Made by a program: the position numbers and the translations under genes. Positions 10,576 through 21,182 of a DNA stretch of 64,000 bases are shown here, piece after piece (positions within the stretch are counted from its first letter, which is position 1; each line of letters starts with the position of its first letter). Source of the DNA: Notospermus geniculatus (taxonomy: Eukaryota; Nemertea; Pilidiophora; Heteronemertea; Lineidae); NCBI GenBank assembly GCA_002633025.1, contig NMRB01000343.1:62084-126083 (forward strand), given 5' to 3'. The notes below the pieces were generated by a model. It was not told where the DNA came from, made no database searches, and saw only the letters and a program-made list of their open reading frames with translations.

Positions 10576-11204
10576 TGTAAACCCAACTTAAAGTCTTAGT
10601 TGTGTCCAAAAATTGACTACACGGATTGTTACTGAAGTGTGCTTAAAAAGACATATTTTGCTTTTTGCTTTATCAAACTCGATGAGTAGTTGATCGAGGA
10701 ATATGTGTGTTTATACCAGTACTATTTTCCGTACAGTAAGGAACAAGCCCGGGTCGAAAATGTTAATTTATGCGTGATGTCATTGCAGGGATAATGGAAA
10801 TCAAATCTGAGCCGTCCAATGTGGAGATAAAGTTCATTTTCGTTTACATATTTACTAACTGGCAAATTTCTGACAACATTCTTTCACAAGAATAGTTGCA
10901 TAAAGTGCATTATAGCAATAAAATGCATGCTCATTATGCAAATTCCTGCAATGACGTCATCAAATTAGGCGAACATCCTCCTCTGTCCAAATCCATAAAA
11001 CTGATTGTAACTTTTTAACGAAGTGGAATTTTTCAACGAAACAAAAAGCATCTTGATCAGCATTATATCCCCTAACTTTCTAAAGCTATAAAAGGTAGGC
11101 GCACATACGAGTTTAAGGTATTCTATAAATATCATATGCGTGTTATGGTGTTATGCGTGTATTGCACTGCATAAGGTAAAATAACCTGTAAAAGCATTTC
11201 ATTT
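10576..11204. other. Intergenic
   Basis: No gene, repeat boundary or regulatory structure that I can support in this stretch. Confidence 0.4.
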
Positions 11205-11209
11205 CTATG

Positions 11210-11362
11210 CAGAAAAGTAGACTAACGTTGAAAAACGTTGTACAGTGCATTCTTAAAGCTGAACTGCATGAACAAAAACTGGAGATCCGAGCACTAAAAA
11301 AAGACCACCACGCCACGGTGGTGGTCAAGAGAAATGCAAACGCCCATAAGGCACTTTCATAA
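11210..11362 (+). pseudogene. Charged coding remnant in the left arm
   Basis: An open frame of about 50 codons reads QKSRLTLKNVVQCILKAELH, then a Glu/Lys-rich coiled-coil-like stretch, and ends ANAHKALS before TAA. The LKAELHEQK portion is preserved in the inverted right arm (near 12610). Conservation of the phrase in both arms suggests a coding ancestor, possibly a transposon protein. No family is recognised. Confidence 0.3.
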
Positions 11363-11787
11363 CACCTCCGAAACATGATAGACTACCAGGCTATTTGGTG
11401 GCGCCACTGTATTCACCCTGAGTCAGTCAATAGAGCAACATCAAGACATGGCATCCAGTGACTTCTGCAGGTCGAAGGCATTAGGTTCTTACCGAACCAG
11501 AGAGTAAAGTCGGTCACTATTCTATAGTATTCACGTCTTGTTGACATTTATGGTGTTACCAAAGCATCAGTTGAAAACATTTGTGCATTCAAAAACAATA
11601 CAACACTCATTTGACGTATATCAACGTCATCAGATATCATTATGTATAGGTTGATGATAATTCATATTTTATCCCTTTGGTCATAATTACCGCAATCAAT
11701 TAAATATTCTTTCTCCAAATACACACACATCGCGCGAGTCATGTATGCATTATTGCTCACATCGAGTACATTGCGTTTCTGTGAAAA

Positions 11788-12214
11788 TACTTTAAATTCG
11801 TTTTTCTAAGACCAGTGCATTATATCCTTATGCACCGCCCTCCGCTTTAATATGAATGAGGTCATAGGGCCTACTTTTAGTCCATTCAGGTTGATTGGTT
11901 CACACTCTCCATTGACATGCTCTTGGAACTGTGTGGTCAAAATACTGGTCAAAATAGAAAAGCCACAAGCCACGCCCCGTATACTACAAATTCTAAAGTC
12001 ACCCCACCATGCGTGATCAATAAATCTAACAAAAGATGAATCAGTTCAGTCTAACTCAGTGTAACAGACCTGGTGACCTTCTCGGCATCGGTGCACACAT
12101 GGACACAATACCCTGCCAATTGGCCAACCGTATTCAACTGAAGGTAATAAGGGGTTGGACTTGACGTGAGGCCTGCATATCTGGCACTGGTCTTAGAAAA
12201 ACGAATTTAAAGTA
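11788..12214. mobile_element. Element with perfect 31-bp terminal inverted repeats
   Basis: The ends are exactly complementary for 31 bases (11788-11818 and 12184-12214), starting TACTTTAAATTCGTTTTTC and including CTAAGACCAGTGC. The body is 427 bp with no transposase. No clear target duplication is seen, so the superfamily is open. It lies inside the larger inverted repeat 11205-12690. Confidence 0.85.
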
Positions 12215-12708
12215 TATTCAAATAACAAAACTATGGCAAAAGAAATAAAATAAGATTTATGTGCAACATGTTTGCAATGATACCAAATTGAGTTTCTGAA
12301 ACTCAGACGAGTGGTGTATTATTTGTTGATGCCGAAGTTATTGCCATTGTACCACATATTTTAACTGCGCGCAAGCACTAAATAACCCTGACCAACCTCA
12401 TGCTCAAGTTCCTACGGATTGTACGAAGTCTACCCAGGCTCTGTCACTTGGACACTATCTCTTGATGTGTCTCGATAGAAAGCCTGAGATTGAATACAGT
12501 GGCGCCACCAAATACGCTGGTGGTCTATCATGTTCTGGAGGTGTTTCGAAGGGCGTTTGCACTTCTGTAGACCACCATACTGCGGCGCTGTCGTTTTTGT
12601 TCATGCAGTTCAGCTTTAAGTGTTTCAGTTTCATTGAACTACTGCTGAGATGGTGCAATTCGTTATCAGAGAACAACTGTAGAGACGGCGGTGTAGTCAC
12701 TCGCTTAA

Positions 12709-13005
12709 AGGTGCTCTAGTTCGAATTGTAAACATTACGGTTTGTTTATTTACATGGTTGTTTATAATAGTTATTTTTCCTCGGACAGGTGGCAGCACCG
12801 TGTATACCAAAACATTAATGTTATCTATTTTTATATCTATCTTGATAAATATTCTTGTAACTGAAATATATTTATGATTTTACGCTCAAAAACAAACAAA
12901 AAGTTGTGAACGGCGAGGTTTAATTCGATTTTATCTGATTTGTTAGTACCAGACGTTGACAATAGGTGGCACACCGTAATGTTTACAATTCGAACTAGAG
13001 CACCT
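12709..13005. mobile_element. TTAA-flanked MITE with 34-bp perfect TIRs
   Basis: A 297-bp element starts AGGTGCTCTAGTTCGAATTG and ends with the exact complement; the perfect arms continue to ACGGT. TTAA occurs at 12705-12708 and 13006-13009. Perfect arms imply fairly recent activity. It is probably a non-autonomous piggyBac or Kolobok derivative. Its right TTAA supplies the stop codon of the minus-strand frame at 13006-13254. Confidence 0.93.
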
Positions 13006-13254
13006 TTAATAATCAGTGATTGACTCTGGAGGTGGTGGTCTGAAAATACCTTTAATTTCAGCCTCAGTAAACAATTGTGACAAAAACAGCCCATTCTCCC
13101 TTTTTGTATCAACGAAAAACTTTCTCTTACAGTGCACACACCATATCAGACATTCCTGTTTACTGCCGCTGACGCTGCCTTCAAACCTCAAAATCTTATA
13201 ATTGAGATATAATATTTTCCAGTAACAACACCCCAGACACTTCTTCCTACCCAA
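13006..13254 (-). CDS. Cys-rich coding fragment ended by a TTAA insertion
   Basis: The minus-strand frame is open for about 88 codons. It shows paired cysteines (KKCLGCCYW, then ECLIWCVHCKRKFF) and ends FRPPPPESITDY. The terminating TAA is part of the TTAA target site at 13006-13009, so the ancestral frame may have continued. The spacing resembles a small zinc-binding module, but I recognise no family. It may be an exon of a host gene or a relic of a transposase C-terminus. Confidence 0.35.
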   Translation of the reverse strand: MGRKKCLGCCYWKILYLNYKILRFEGSVSGSKQECLIWCVHCKRKFFVDTKRENGLFLSQLFTEAEIKGIFRPPPPESITDY

Positions 13255-15408
13255 AGGTGCAGATTTATGCCCCTTAATTTGATATCAAATTATTGCATTT
13301 CATGACTTCTGCCATATTATCATGTAATAATTTCCCCCAAAAGGGACAATTTTAATAATTTGATAATAGACTTATTTTTATGAAGCTCCCGAGTGAGATG
13401 AACTAACCCGTTTACTTTTAGTGGTTTCGAAACATTCTGGTAACCTTGAATTTAACTGTGTATAAATGTACAAGGTTATTTGCAAGTGTTAGTTTCTTAA
13501 CAGAATGTTAATATGGTGAGTTGAAATGGCTGTATTGGCTGCTGTTGGTGTGATAGAGTACATTTCGATTTCTCTTTCCATGCATGAAATTCACATTGAG
13601 CGTACGTGTCAACTCCCAGCCACTGATGCGGCCTGAGCAGTGACACTCGGTGATATTCTGGCAGATGGCCTAGTGTGCAACAACCATGAAGACTAATCGT
13701 TTAATAACTTGGTATAGCCAGTGAGAATGAGACCACGTATTCACAAAATACCAGTATTTAAAAAATCTTCTGCATTCAGCAAGAGGCATTACACTTCCGT
13801 CATTTTCTTTCTTCTCTGCTTGTTGATTTCTTCAGCCTTTCTACGGGCTTTGCGAGACGCTAAAATTAGTGTCTCAATTTCTTCAGGGCTCTTTTGTCTC
13901 AACCAACTTAAAGTCTTGTTTTCTCGACACATGTACGCGTGTGACCTTAACACTTGCTCGCTATTTTATTGTTCGAAAATTTGAGTAAAATTACGGCTAC
14001 TTCGGCTTTCCTGCCGTAAGGAACGTCCCATCATGTGATCAACTTGTGTTTCCGGGAAACCCCTTCTTTGTGTCGTTGATGGGAATCCCACTGGCCTATA
14101 AGCCAGCTATTCGTACTTTTCTTTGGTGAATTTTATCTATTAATTAATAGCGGTTTCTAAGGGGTATCCCTGCATGTGCATTTAGGCACATGAACGAATC
14201 TTTACCGTATGTTAATTTGTTGCACTAAACTGAAGATTGGGTCACGCAATGGTGTTCCGTCGCGTATACAGATACTGGTTAGTCAACTGCAACATGCACT
14301 GTTGGCTTTCAGTACATGTACTGAGATATCGAATTGGTTATCAATACAGTGTCACAGTCGACAATGGGTCATTTCTTTATTCCCATCCCCAAGAAAATGT
14401 AGTGTATCAGAATGAGCTGCATTGGAATTGTGATTTCTTGTTAGCACAAAATGCCAGTGTCTTAAGGAGAATCTCCAATCTCTTGAAAGATCGGTTTCAT
14501 GTCGTTTTTGCAAAAAAGCACTCTTTATAAATGACAGCCCATGAGTTGAATAAGTTATTGAGAGACTCCAGACTCTTCTGCATCAGCCATTAACTTGTAT
14601 CGTCAGCAAGGCTGATCTCATCTATTTCAGGTTGGAATTGATGGATTTTTTTGAGTGAAAGATGTAGTTTTATATTGCATGACTTTGAATTGGATTCATT
14701 TGATGCATTGCGCAGTAATACTGCATGTTGTGATGTGCATGCTAAAATTCAGATGAGAAAGTCTTGTTTTTGATTGGTGACTTTGGCACTTACCTCTATC
14801 AGAAAGAGGGTCATGTTGTTGAATTCAAGATTAAACAACAGACCAAGTGATCGCACCACGTTTTGATCAGGACGCTTCTCTCAGACTCCCTGATATTGGT
14901 AGAGTTCCATATTTTATAATTTCTGATTAATAATGGGTCAGCCTCCTGTTTTGATAATCACTCTTGGGTAGTGTTGATTAGAATAACTAATTAGACATTT
15001 ATTGCAGTCTGGAATCTACTGATAATGGTTTGTCGCCTCCTTAATGCTAATTAGTAGGAAGAGAACCAAAATGTGCGAGAGTCGCATGAAAACAAAACAG
15101 CCAGTGTGTTGTAGTTTTTTTTATCACCGGCAGTGCTGTGATTAACTTCCACTAAATTTGTACTCGAGTGCATCTGTAGACAATGGGTAAGGTCACATTT
15201 GGTGGTGTATGTGGCTGCTGTTGATTTGAAATAAACGAGTGATTTCGTTCTTTTACTCCTCATTTTCCATTCAAAATGAAAATCAGAAGATAAGCGCCTA
15301 TGTGTTAGGCCAAAATGAAGAATGCAATGTACATTCTTCAGGTCATGGATGATTCATGCCAAATCACAAATGACAAGTGAAAATTGAGCTCCTTTGTAAC
15401 AGTGGTCG
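13255..15408. other. Intergenic with scattered short frames
   Basis: Apart from the small frame at 13789-13932, I see no supported gene. Plus-strand frames at 14209-14530 overlap each other and show no domain. Sequence is AT-rich with no inverted repeat that I could bound. Confidence 0.35.
13789..13932 (-). pseudogene. Short charged frame, C-terminus-like fragment
   Basis: The 47-codon frame starts MCRENKTLSWLRQKSP and continues with a strongly basic, helical stretch (PEEIETLILASRKARRK) to TEV before TAA. Such periodic charge is unusual for random AT-rich DNA and resembles the tail of a nucleic-acid-binding or transposon protein. No homologue is recognised and no splice context is secure. 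Confidence 0.35.
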
Positions 15409-15945
15409 GTTACCAGCTAGGACTTTTCGCCCGATCGAGAAAAACATCCGATTCTGGATGTTACACCCTGATCAAGCTGTTTTGATGCCAAAGGAGTACA
15501 CTGAGCATGCTCAGTGACAGTCATTTCCTGCTGCCATGATGGTTGATGTCTGCAAAATCAGTTGGCCATTTCTTTCATGTCTTTATAATCCAATCCCATC
15601 CAGACGATTTTAATGTTGGAATTGGTTAATATCTCAGTAACAATTATATATATCCAATTTAGCATGATCCCTTGCTTATTTTGTTAATTTTCAACTCTGA
15701 ACTTGAGAACAAAAATTTTGTTTGGAACAGCATTTTTTATACATAATCTGCCATCTTCACCAAGACTTAGGCCTATGCACTCAGCATGCGCAAATGCACA
15801 GTATTTTGCGCAAACAGAAAAGAAAATTCTCCACCTCCCAATCAGGATGGTTCTGACAGATCAGGTGATGTGAAAACAGCTTGTTTGGGACAAACAGCCT
15901 GATCAGAATGTTTTCCCGATCGGGCGAAAAGTCCTAGCTGGTTAC
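15409..15945. mobile_element. 537-bp element with GTTACCAGCTAGG termini
   Basis: The ends GTTACCAGCTAGGACTTTTC (left) and GAAAAGTCCTAGCTGGTTAC (right) are inverted repeats of about 29 bp, continuing through CGCCCGATCG. A second shared word, CCTGATCA, lies further in. The middle is unrelated AT-rich DNA. Its right end abuts the next palindrome at 15944. Confidence 0.85.
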
Positions 15946-16212
15946 ACGATTCAACTTAACATTTGTTGAAAGGTGTTGAAAGTTGAAAGGTGTTGAATGT
16001 TGTTGAAAGCTGTTGCCCCGTCTGAACACCCTTTCAACACCTTTCAACAGGGTTTTTCAACAAGTTGCCAGAAATAGGAACACAAAGCTATTTTGGTAAC
16101 TTGTTGAAAGCTGTTGAAAGACCCTGTTGAAAGGTGTTGCAAGGGTGTTTAGAGGGGGCAACAGCTTTCAACAACGTTCACTACACCTTTCAAGAAATGT
16201 GGAATCGTGTAA
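15944..16212. repeat. GTTGAAAG palindrome block
   Basis: The terminal words ACACGATTC and GAATCGTGT are inverted, with ACATTTGTTGAAAGGTG facing CACCTTTCAAGAAATGT. The inside is a dense mix of TGTTGAAAG and CTTTCAAC words able to fold many ways (for example GGTGTTGAAAG repeated three times near 15973-15990). No coding content. Confidence 0.8.
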
Positions 16213-16223
16213 ACCCCCTTTAG

Positions 16224-16438
16224 GTGTTTTAGCTGTTGGCTTTATGGAATTCACACAAAATGTAGCCGAGATGAAAACTCTCAATGAATTTACTTTTCCA
16301 TCAACCTCTGCGAGGAGGTGGGATATATGTATGCACACTGATTCCTTAAAGGAAATGTATGGTGAGGATCGTGCAGAAAATAATGTCAGGATGATGTTTT
16401 GGTCCCTTTCTGACATCCTGAAGTCTTTTGTCGTGTGG
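16224..16438 (+). CDS. Candidate internal exon A (unknown gene)
   Basis: A pyrimidine-rich acceptor (AACCCCCTTTAG) precedes 16224 and a donor (TGTGG|GTAATA) follows 16438. The frame is open for 71 codons, including FMEFTQNVAEMKTLNEFTF and a Met/Trp-rich end (RMMFWSLSDILKSFVVW). It ends in phase 0, compatible with the exon at 16864. The minus strand is also open here, so direction is not proven. No family recognised. Confidence 0.3.
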
Positions 16439-16863
16439 GTAATACATTTTGTGGGTCGCCCCTTCTGGGTTAGAAAGCACCACGTATCCTGGGGGCATTC
16501 TACAGGGCAGAGAATAACAATAAGACGATAGTAGACATGAAACGGCCATGGAGTGACTATATTAATACATTTCTTAGCCATTGCACCGTCTTAATATTCC
16601 CTCTACGGCAAATTCAAGTATCACAGTCAGGGATTTGATATCGCCTTTACCACTCATACAAATAACCACTCAATCCAAGGACATATGTTAGTGCAATGCC
16701 GCCAAGTGTTGCCCCATTCCTTTGAATAATTTCTTTTCACAGCAAACAAAATGTCATATGAGATGACAACCAAGTTGTTTGACACCTTCCATTCCCTGCT
16801 AACTAAGTGGGAGATACATTTCGATATCCTTCTGGCAGCTGAGGACCTGCATTAATGCTCTAG

Positions 16864-17004
16864 TCCCTCCAAGTGGCTGCTGAGACACTCAAAGAAGATG
16901 GAATAATTGTGTTGCCAGACATAAGTGACCACTTTGTGGTGGAACATTCTGTAGACAAAATGGTAGAGGATCGTGTAGGGAAAAGGAACTTGGTGTTGCT
17001 ATCT
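16864..17004 (+). CDS. Candidate internal exon C (unknown gene)
   Basis: Exactly 47 codons lie between an acceptor (TTAATGCTCTAG) and a consensus donor (CTATCT|GTGAGT), with both boundaries in phase 0. The translation SLQVAAETLKEDGIIVLPD, then ISDHFVVEHSVDKMVEDRVG, has protein-like composition: balanced charge and alternating hydrophobics. It would splice in frame to exon A. I do not recognise the family. The short length and lack of homology keep confidence moderate. Confidence 0.4.
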
Positions 17005-17054
17005 GTGAGTATTTGGATTTAGGATATTGGTGTAAAGTGCAGGTTGCAGGTTAA

Positions 17055-17395
17055 AGGGAGACTCCACTCATTGTAAACTTGAATTTTTATCAATCCATGG
17101 AGACTATTGCTATGAGTTGTGATGTCACGCAGTGTCCGTAGGCTGAAGACCTTTATTGTAGTAAATGAGGTAATGCCGTGACTGCTAGGCCTATTGGTTG
17201 TACTTTCATAAATATGCACTGAACACACATAACATCACATGTGCTGTGCAGTGGTCCCTTGGAATGCAATAAAAATGCTTAAAATGATGAGTTTGCTGAT
17301 TTAAAAAAAAGACATGTTGCAGATATCAGTGAATTTCAATGTATTAACGATTATTTCGAAAATTCAAAATTTTACACAATGAATGGAGTCTCCCT
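17055..17395. mobile_element. TTAA-flanked MITE (AGGGAGACTCC termini)
   Basis: A 341-bp element starts AGGGAGACTCCACTCATTGT and ends with the matching ACAATGAATGGAGTCTCCCT. TTAA lies at 17051-17054 and 17396-17399. A truncated second copy occupies 36470-36896. The interior is AT-rich with no frame. It is a probable Kolobok- or piggyBac-type derivative. Confidence 0.92.
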
Positions 17396-17575
17396 TTAAT
17401 GGTTAGGGTTGTCAAATGGTGAATTCAGATGTATTGCAAATACAATTTGCCTGCAGGTCAACGGGCAATCATTTCATACTAACCTGGATTTAGGGCAATT
17501 TTCGCTTTATAAAACATGGAGATGATTTCAGCAATACGAAGTTTACAATCGACCCCATGGTAATGCGCAAGTTGG

Positions 17576-17876
17576 GAGAAGGCAAATTAGGAAGAAGGCA
17601 AATTTAGACAAATGCGAATTGAGACAAGGCAGAGTAAGAGAAGGCGAAAAAAGACAAAGGCGAATTAGATGAAGGCAAAGCTAGAAAAGGCCACTTAAGA
17701 AAAGGCAAAATGAAACAGAGGCAAAATAGGAAAAGGCGAGGTAGAAAAAGGCGAATAGTGACAAAGGCAAGATGAGATAAGGCGGAGTAGGAGAAGGCGA
17801 AATGAGAGATGGCGAATGGGGAAAATGCGAAATGTACACTTTTTGAAGGCAAAATGAGATAAGGCGAAATGAGCAT
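17576..17876 (+). repeat. Degenerate 15-bp minisatellite
   Basis: About 19 tandem units of a purine-rich motif approximating AAGGCGAAATGAGAN make up this stretch. The period is 15 bases with occasional one-base slips. Because 15 is a multiple of three, all three minus-strand frames stay open and give artefactual Ser/Phe/Leu-rich reading frames. Strand composition is strongly asymmetric (few C or T on the plus strand). Confidence 0.9.
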
Positions 17877-18551
17877 GTACCTGTTTCTGAGCATATTTTA
17901 GGGTGCAAATTACTGTCTCCTTCTGTTCAGACCTTTGATGCATAAGAAGTCGCACTAATAGAACAATATTTTCATCTTCAAAAGTGCTTATTACCTTTTC
18001 AGGATTGAATAAATGAATAACGTGAACTTGGTTTTACACTGTATTATGCCCTGTCTGTGTCTTACTTCATTTCTTGCAACCTCCATATATCATCTTGGTA
18101 ATGTGTGAAGTGCCTTTTGGGAACTCATTTACGACCCAAACCTATGTATTATTTACTATTTTAAATGGGACTCTCGTTCTTTGCACTGGCAAATCTCACA
18201 GTTATTGAAGTTCAAGTACAGGAGTCAATTCCTTTCAGACTAACTGCCACAAGAGTCAAAATGTTCTTCAGATTATAGCCAGTTTCTTGGACGTAAATTC
18301 AGAAGGTCAGTTCTGAAAGTGCTCTGATGGAACAGGTTAACCTCAATAAAATTGACAAACCGTTCTAAAAAAATTTTAAAAAAACTTTCTAGTCATTATT
18401 TTAACAGAATGTGGATACTTACTTTGGTTAACATCCCTGCATCGTGAGAATGGCATCTGTGGAAAGAGAAAACATTTCCTTTACAAAAAATAAACAAAAT
18501 GTTGGACGAGTTTGATTGATGATGGAGAGTCATCTCCTTTAACTTTGTGTG
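17877..18551. other. Intergenic or intronic
   Basis: No gene or bounded repeat seen. If exons A, C and the 18.8-kb piece belong together, this stretch would be intron. Confidence 0.35.
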
Positions 18552-18745
18552 GGATGGGGGAAATCCGGCCTCTGGCCATCATTTTGGTCTCTGGAATTTT
18601 ATTTGATTGAAACTACATCATTTTGAAAGAAGATTTGATTCTTTGAAACTGATGTAGTTTCAATCAAATAATTCACTCATTAAGTCTTCCAGAGACAAAT
18701 TACGGCCTGGGGCCGGAATTGCCCCAAGGGCCGGTTTCCCCATCC
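18552..18745. mobile_element. Fold-back MITE (GGATGGGG termini)
   Basis: The ends GGATGGGGGAAATCCGGCC and GGCCGGTTTCCCCATCC are inverted. A perfect 17-bp inner pair, TGATTGAAACTACATCA (18605-18621), is complementary to 18650-18666. CCAGAGAC also pairs with GTCTCTGG. The spacing gives a long hairpin of about 194 bp. Target duplication is unclear. Confidence 0.8.
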
Positions 18746-18820
18746 TGTGGCCATGAGAAATTTTTATAAAATAAAGGGCAAATTATTTTACTTGATGATT
18801 GTGTCTGATGGACATCCCAG

Positions 18821-18981
18821 TGAAACATGGCAAAGGTTGGAAATCAATAAGAGTTATATCTGCCCACTTTCCACGCACAAGCACAGAACTGATTACAGTT
18901 GATGTCCCCCAAGAACGACCTGATGATGCCCTTTATCACCATACGGGACTGCAGTATGGCAAAGAAGAGGCTAAAGATTGA
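18821..18981 (+). CDS. Candidate terminal exon (unknown gene)
   Basis: Following an acceptor-like GGACATCCCAG, the frame reads KHGKGWKSIRVISAHF, then PQERPDDALYHHTG, and ends GKEEAKD before TGA at 18979-18981. The composition is protein-like and hydrophilic, as for a C-terminus. Phase at 18821 requires one base from the previous exon, which does not fit exon C directly, so another exon would lie between. No polyadenylation signal is obvious downstream. No family recognised. Confidence 0.3.
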
Positions 18982-19152
18982 GACTCGACGGTGAAAAATA
19001 TTCTCATTCACCGACACTGCATTTCATCAAAGCAGGCAAATGCAATCAATGATGGCAAATTTTCTCCCTTGATGCTCATTTTGCATGATATGAAAACATC
19101 GATGGAAATGAAACAGAAAATTCAAAGAATCAGTCTCAATTGTACTTGAAAC

Positions 19153-19633
19153 CATAAAGGAGTCAAACATAAAGGTTTAACTGCGAAAAATGAATTAACT
19201 GAGGAATACACTTCACGTGTTGACACCAGATGTCTCTTTGGCTTTACGTAATATGCACGAGCTTCAACTTTTTTGTGGCGGTGGGGGCACATCAATCTTG
19301 TCAACTTAATGCTTTGAATTCCATTTCTGGGGACAGCAGAGCTATTTTAAGCACCATTGGTGTTCCCTGTGCAAAAACACGTAAGCCAATTCAAATATAC
19401 ATGTACACAGATGACCCTGTCACATCATCGTTCGTGGGGGTTCTCATTAATTCATTCCTACGTATCAGAAGATCAACTGGTCGGAATTTAAAAAAAAACC
19501 GCAGTAAATATGCAGAAGGATCTTGCCTATCATATGAAAGAGTCAGAATGAAAATCTAAGTTAAAAGGAATACTGTCCACATTTATAAAATGCTAAATTT
19601 GTAAGTTGAACCTTTATGTTTGATTCCTTTATG
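19153..19633 (+). mobile_element. Family A element, copy 1, with 7-bp target duplication
   Basis: A 481-bp element begins CATAAAGGAGTCAAACATAA and ends with the inverse, TTTATGTTTGATTCCTTTATG. TTGAAAC flanks both sides (19146-19152 and 19634-19640). The right sub-terminal part (ACTGTCCACATTTATAAAAT) and left part (GATGTCTCT, CAACTTTTTTGTGG) are shared by four other copies in this window. No intact frame. A 7-bp duplication points to a P-like or Dada-like group, by inference. Confidence 0.93.
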
Positions 19634-19640
19634 TTGAAAC

Positions 19641-20232
19641 ACAATGATGTCATATGTTGTTGATCATTGATATATCAGCTGTAGTTGCCTAATGCGTGCT
19701 GGCTGTATCTTATATTGATTGGTGTCTTTGTCCCGGAAAAAGTAGCCTCATTCATCTTCATCCAGTGGTGCTGGAATGCAAACTTGTTTTTCAATCAATT
19801 CTGTTGTGACACGGGGAATAAAGAAGATGGTTATTAAACTTTCCAGTTGGTGGAAAATGATGCGAAAATGATTTGCCTGAAATCGAAACTTTTCTGAATG
19901 ATTTATTGTGGGGTTTATATAAAGCTGAAGAATAGCTGCATTAAATTGAATTTCGTATGGTATTTCGGCTGAGAGGGATATTCAACAGGCATGCATATCC
20001 ATGGAAGCTGTTCTTAATACAGAACCATGTAATGATGTCAAACGCAAAATGAAGCGTATCAGAGAATAAGGTCTCATTCAATTTCTTGGGGTTCACAAAA
20101 TTTGTGAACCTCAATACATATGGACCACTTCCACAGTTTTAACAACAGACACATCAGAGGCAAAGAAACTTAGCCGCATATTTTTATCAGAGGTACATCT
20201 AATAAAGATAACCTGGTGTGAATTTGTATCCA
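19641..20232. other. Intergenic
   Basis: No gene, repeat boundary or RNA structure that I can support. Confidence 0.4.
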
Positions 20233-21182
20233 CGAGGGTGGGCTGAACATTTCATAGGCTGAATAATATGAAATAGCGATGAAAGTTGGCATGCATTAAA
20301 TTCAACCTTCCTGAAGATACTAACTGCATTGTTTCCTTCCAGATAAATTCGCATTGGATAAGTACTAGAGTACTAGAGTTGACCCTTTTTGGAGGGGGAG
20401 AAGAGGGGTGTTTCCACTGTATGGATTGTCGTTTGGTCTCTGACTCAAATTGGTGGACCCAAAACTCATCTTGAATGAAGAAATGTTCAAGAAAACCGGC
20501 TGGATCTGCTTCAAAAAGTGCCAACTTCGCCTTCGACATGACCAGCCTGGTGTGCTCTTGGCAGGCTTCAAACGCCGTGGCACCCACCGAGCAGAAACCT
20601 CGACATGCCAAGTTCGTTGTGCAGTCAGAATGTTCTCTACTCGTTCACGGGCGATGCCATCAGCATTAGCTATCTGATTAAAACTTAAAAACGTCTGTCA
20701 TCCATCACCATGTGGTGAACACGGTTTCTTGGATGGTGGCTGTGGCAGAACGTCAGATCTTGGGTCTTCTCCGAGGTTGTTGTCCCTATCCCTCTAGAAT
20801 TCAGCTGCCCACTTTTGCACAGCTGGAGCATTATCCCTATCCTAATGTAGCAATTATTTCGGCATGAATTTCCTTGGGGGCTACGCTAACCCCTTTTCTG
20901 CTGATTTTTTTTGGTAACAGCCCGTTGCCAAATTTTATCCATATTTACGAAATGTCTCTAGTTCTACTTTTTGTTTGAAGTCCTGAATTATTTATCCAGT
21001 GTGGGTTTTAAAGTCCTGAATTATTTATCCAGTGTGGGTTTATCTGGACGGAAACAATGCAGTTCGTATCGGGAAAAGTTGAATTTAATGCATGCTAAGC
21101 TCGGGATGCTAAGTCATGTAAGTTTCATTGCTTGGGCATAACTCCTTCTTAGTCAGCCTATGAACTTTTCAGCCCACCCTTG
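20233..21182 (-). mobile_element. Degenerate mariner element
   Basis: The termini CGAGGGTGGGCTGAA (20233) and, inverted, CAAGGGTGGGCTGAA (ending 21182) are followed by a TA at 21183. The inverted arms run about 150 bases and share CATAGGCTGA, GCATGCATTAAATTCAAC and ACTGCATTGTTTCC. At 950 bp it is shorter than a full mariner (about 1.3 kb) and lacks the C-terminal half of the transposase. A 33-bp direct repeat (20980-21042) lies in one arm. Confidence 0.9.
20375..20940 (-). pseudogene. Mariner transposase relic
   Basis: Minus-strand frames match the mariner transposase in pieces: PKEIHAEIIATLG (helix-turn-helix region, near 20845-20880), then NQIANADGIARERVENIL, SARWVPRRLKP, and KAKLALFEADPAGFLEHF followed by QDEFWVHQFESETKRQSIQW and KHPSSPPPKR. 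Several frameshifts and stops separate them. The first catalytic Asp (DEFWVH, usually DETWVH) is present; the second and third Asp regions are missing. It is non-functional. The family assignment rests on these recognisable motifs. Confidence 0.9.

Larger units (their letters stand above)
11205..12690. repeat. Large inverted repeat, about 250-bp arms
   Basis: The left arm (about 11205-11470) and right arm (about 12440-12690, inverted) share TTAAAGCTGAACTGCATGAA, GCAAACGCCC, ACACCTCC and TTGGTGGCGCCACTGTATTC in mirrored order. Identity is partial, so the structure is old. Each arm retains an open frame reading LKAELHEQK in the same phase. A separate perfect-TIR element (11788-12214) sits inside. 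Confidence 0.7.

Noticed and set aside
16744-16858. Exon-like frame starting MSYEMTTKLFDTF after a TTTTCACAG acceptor
   Set aside because: It stops at TAA without a usable donor, and its phase does not connect with the neighbouring candidate exons.
17604-17955. Ser/Phe/Leu-rich minus-strand proteins
   Set aside because: They are translations of the 15-bp minisatellite in three phases.
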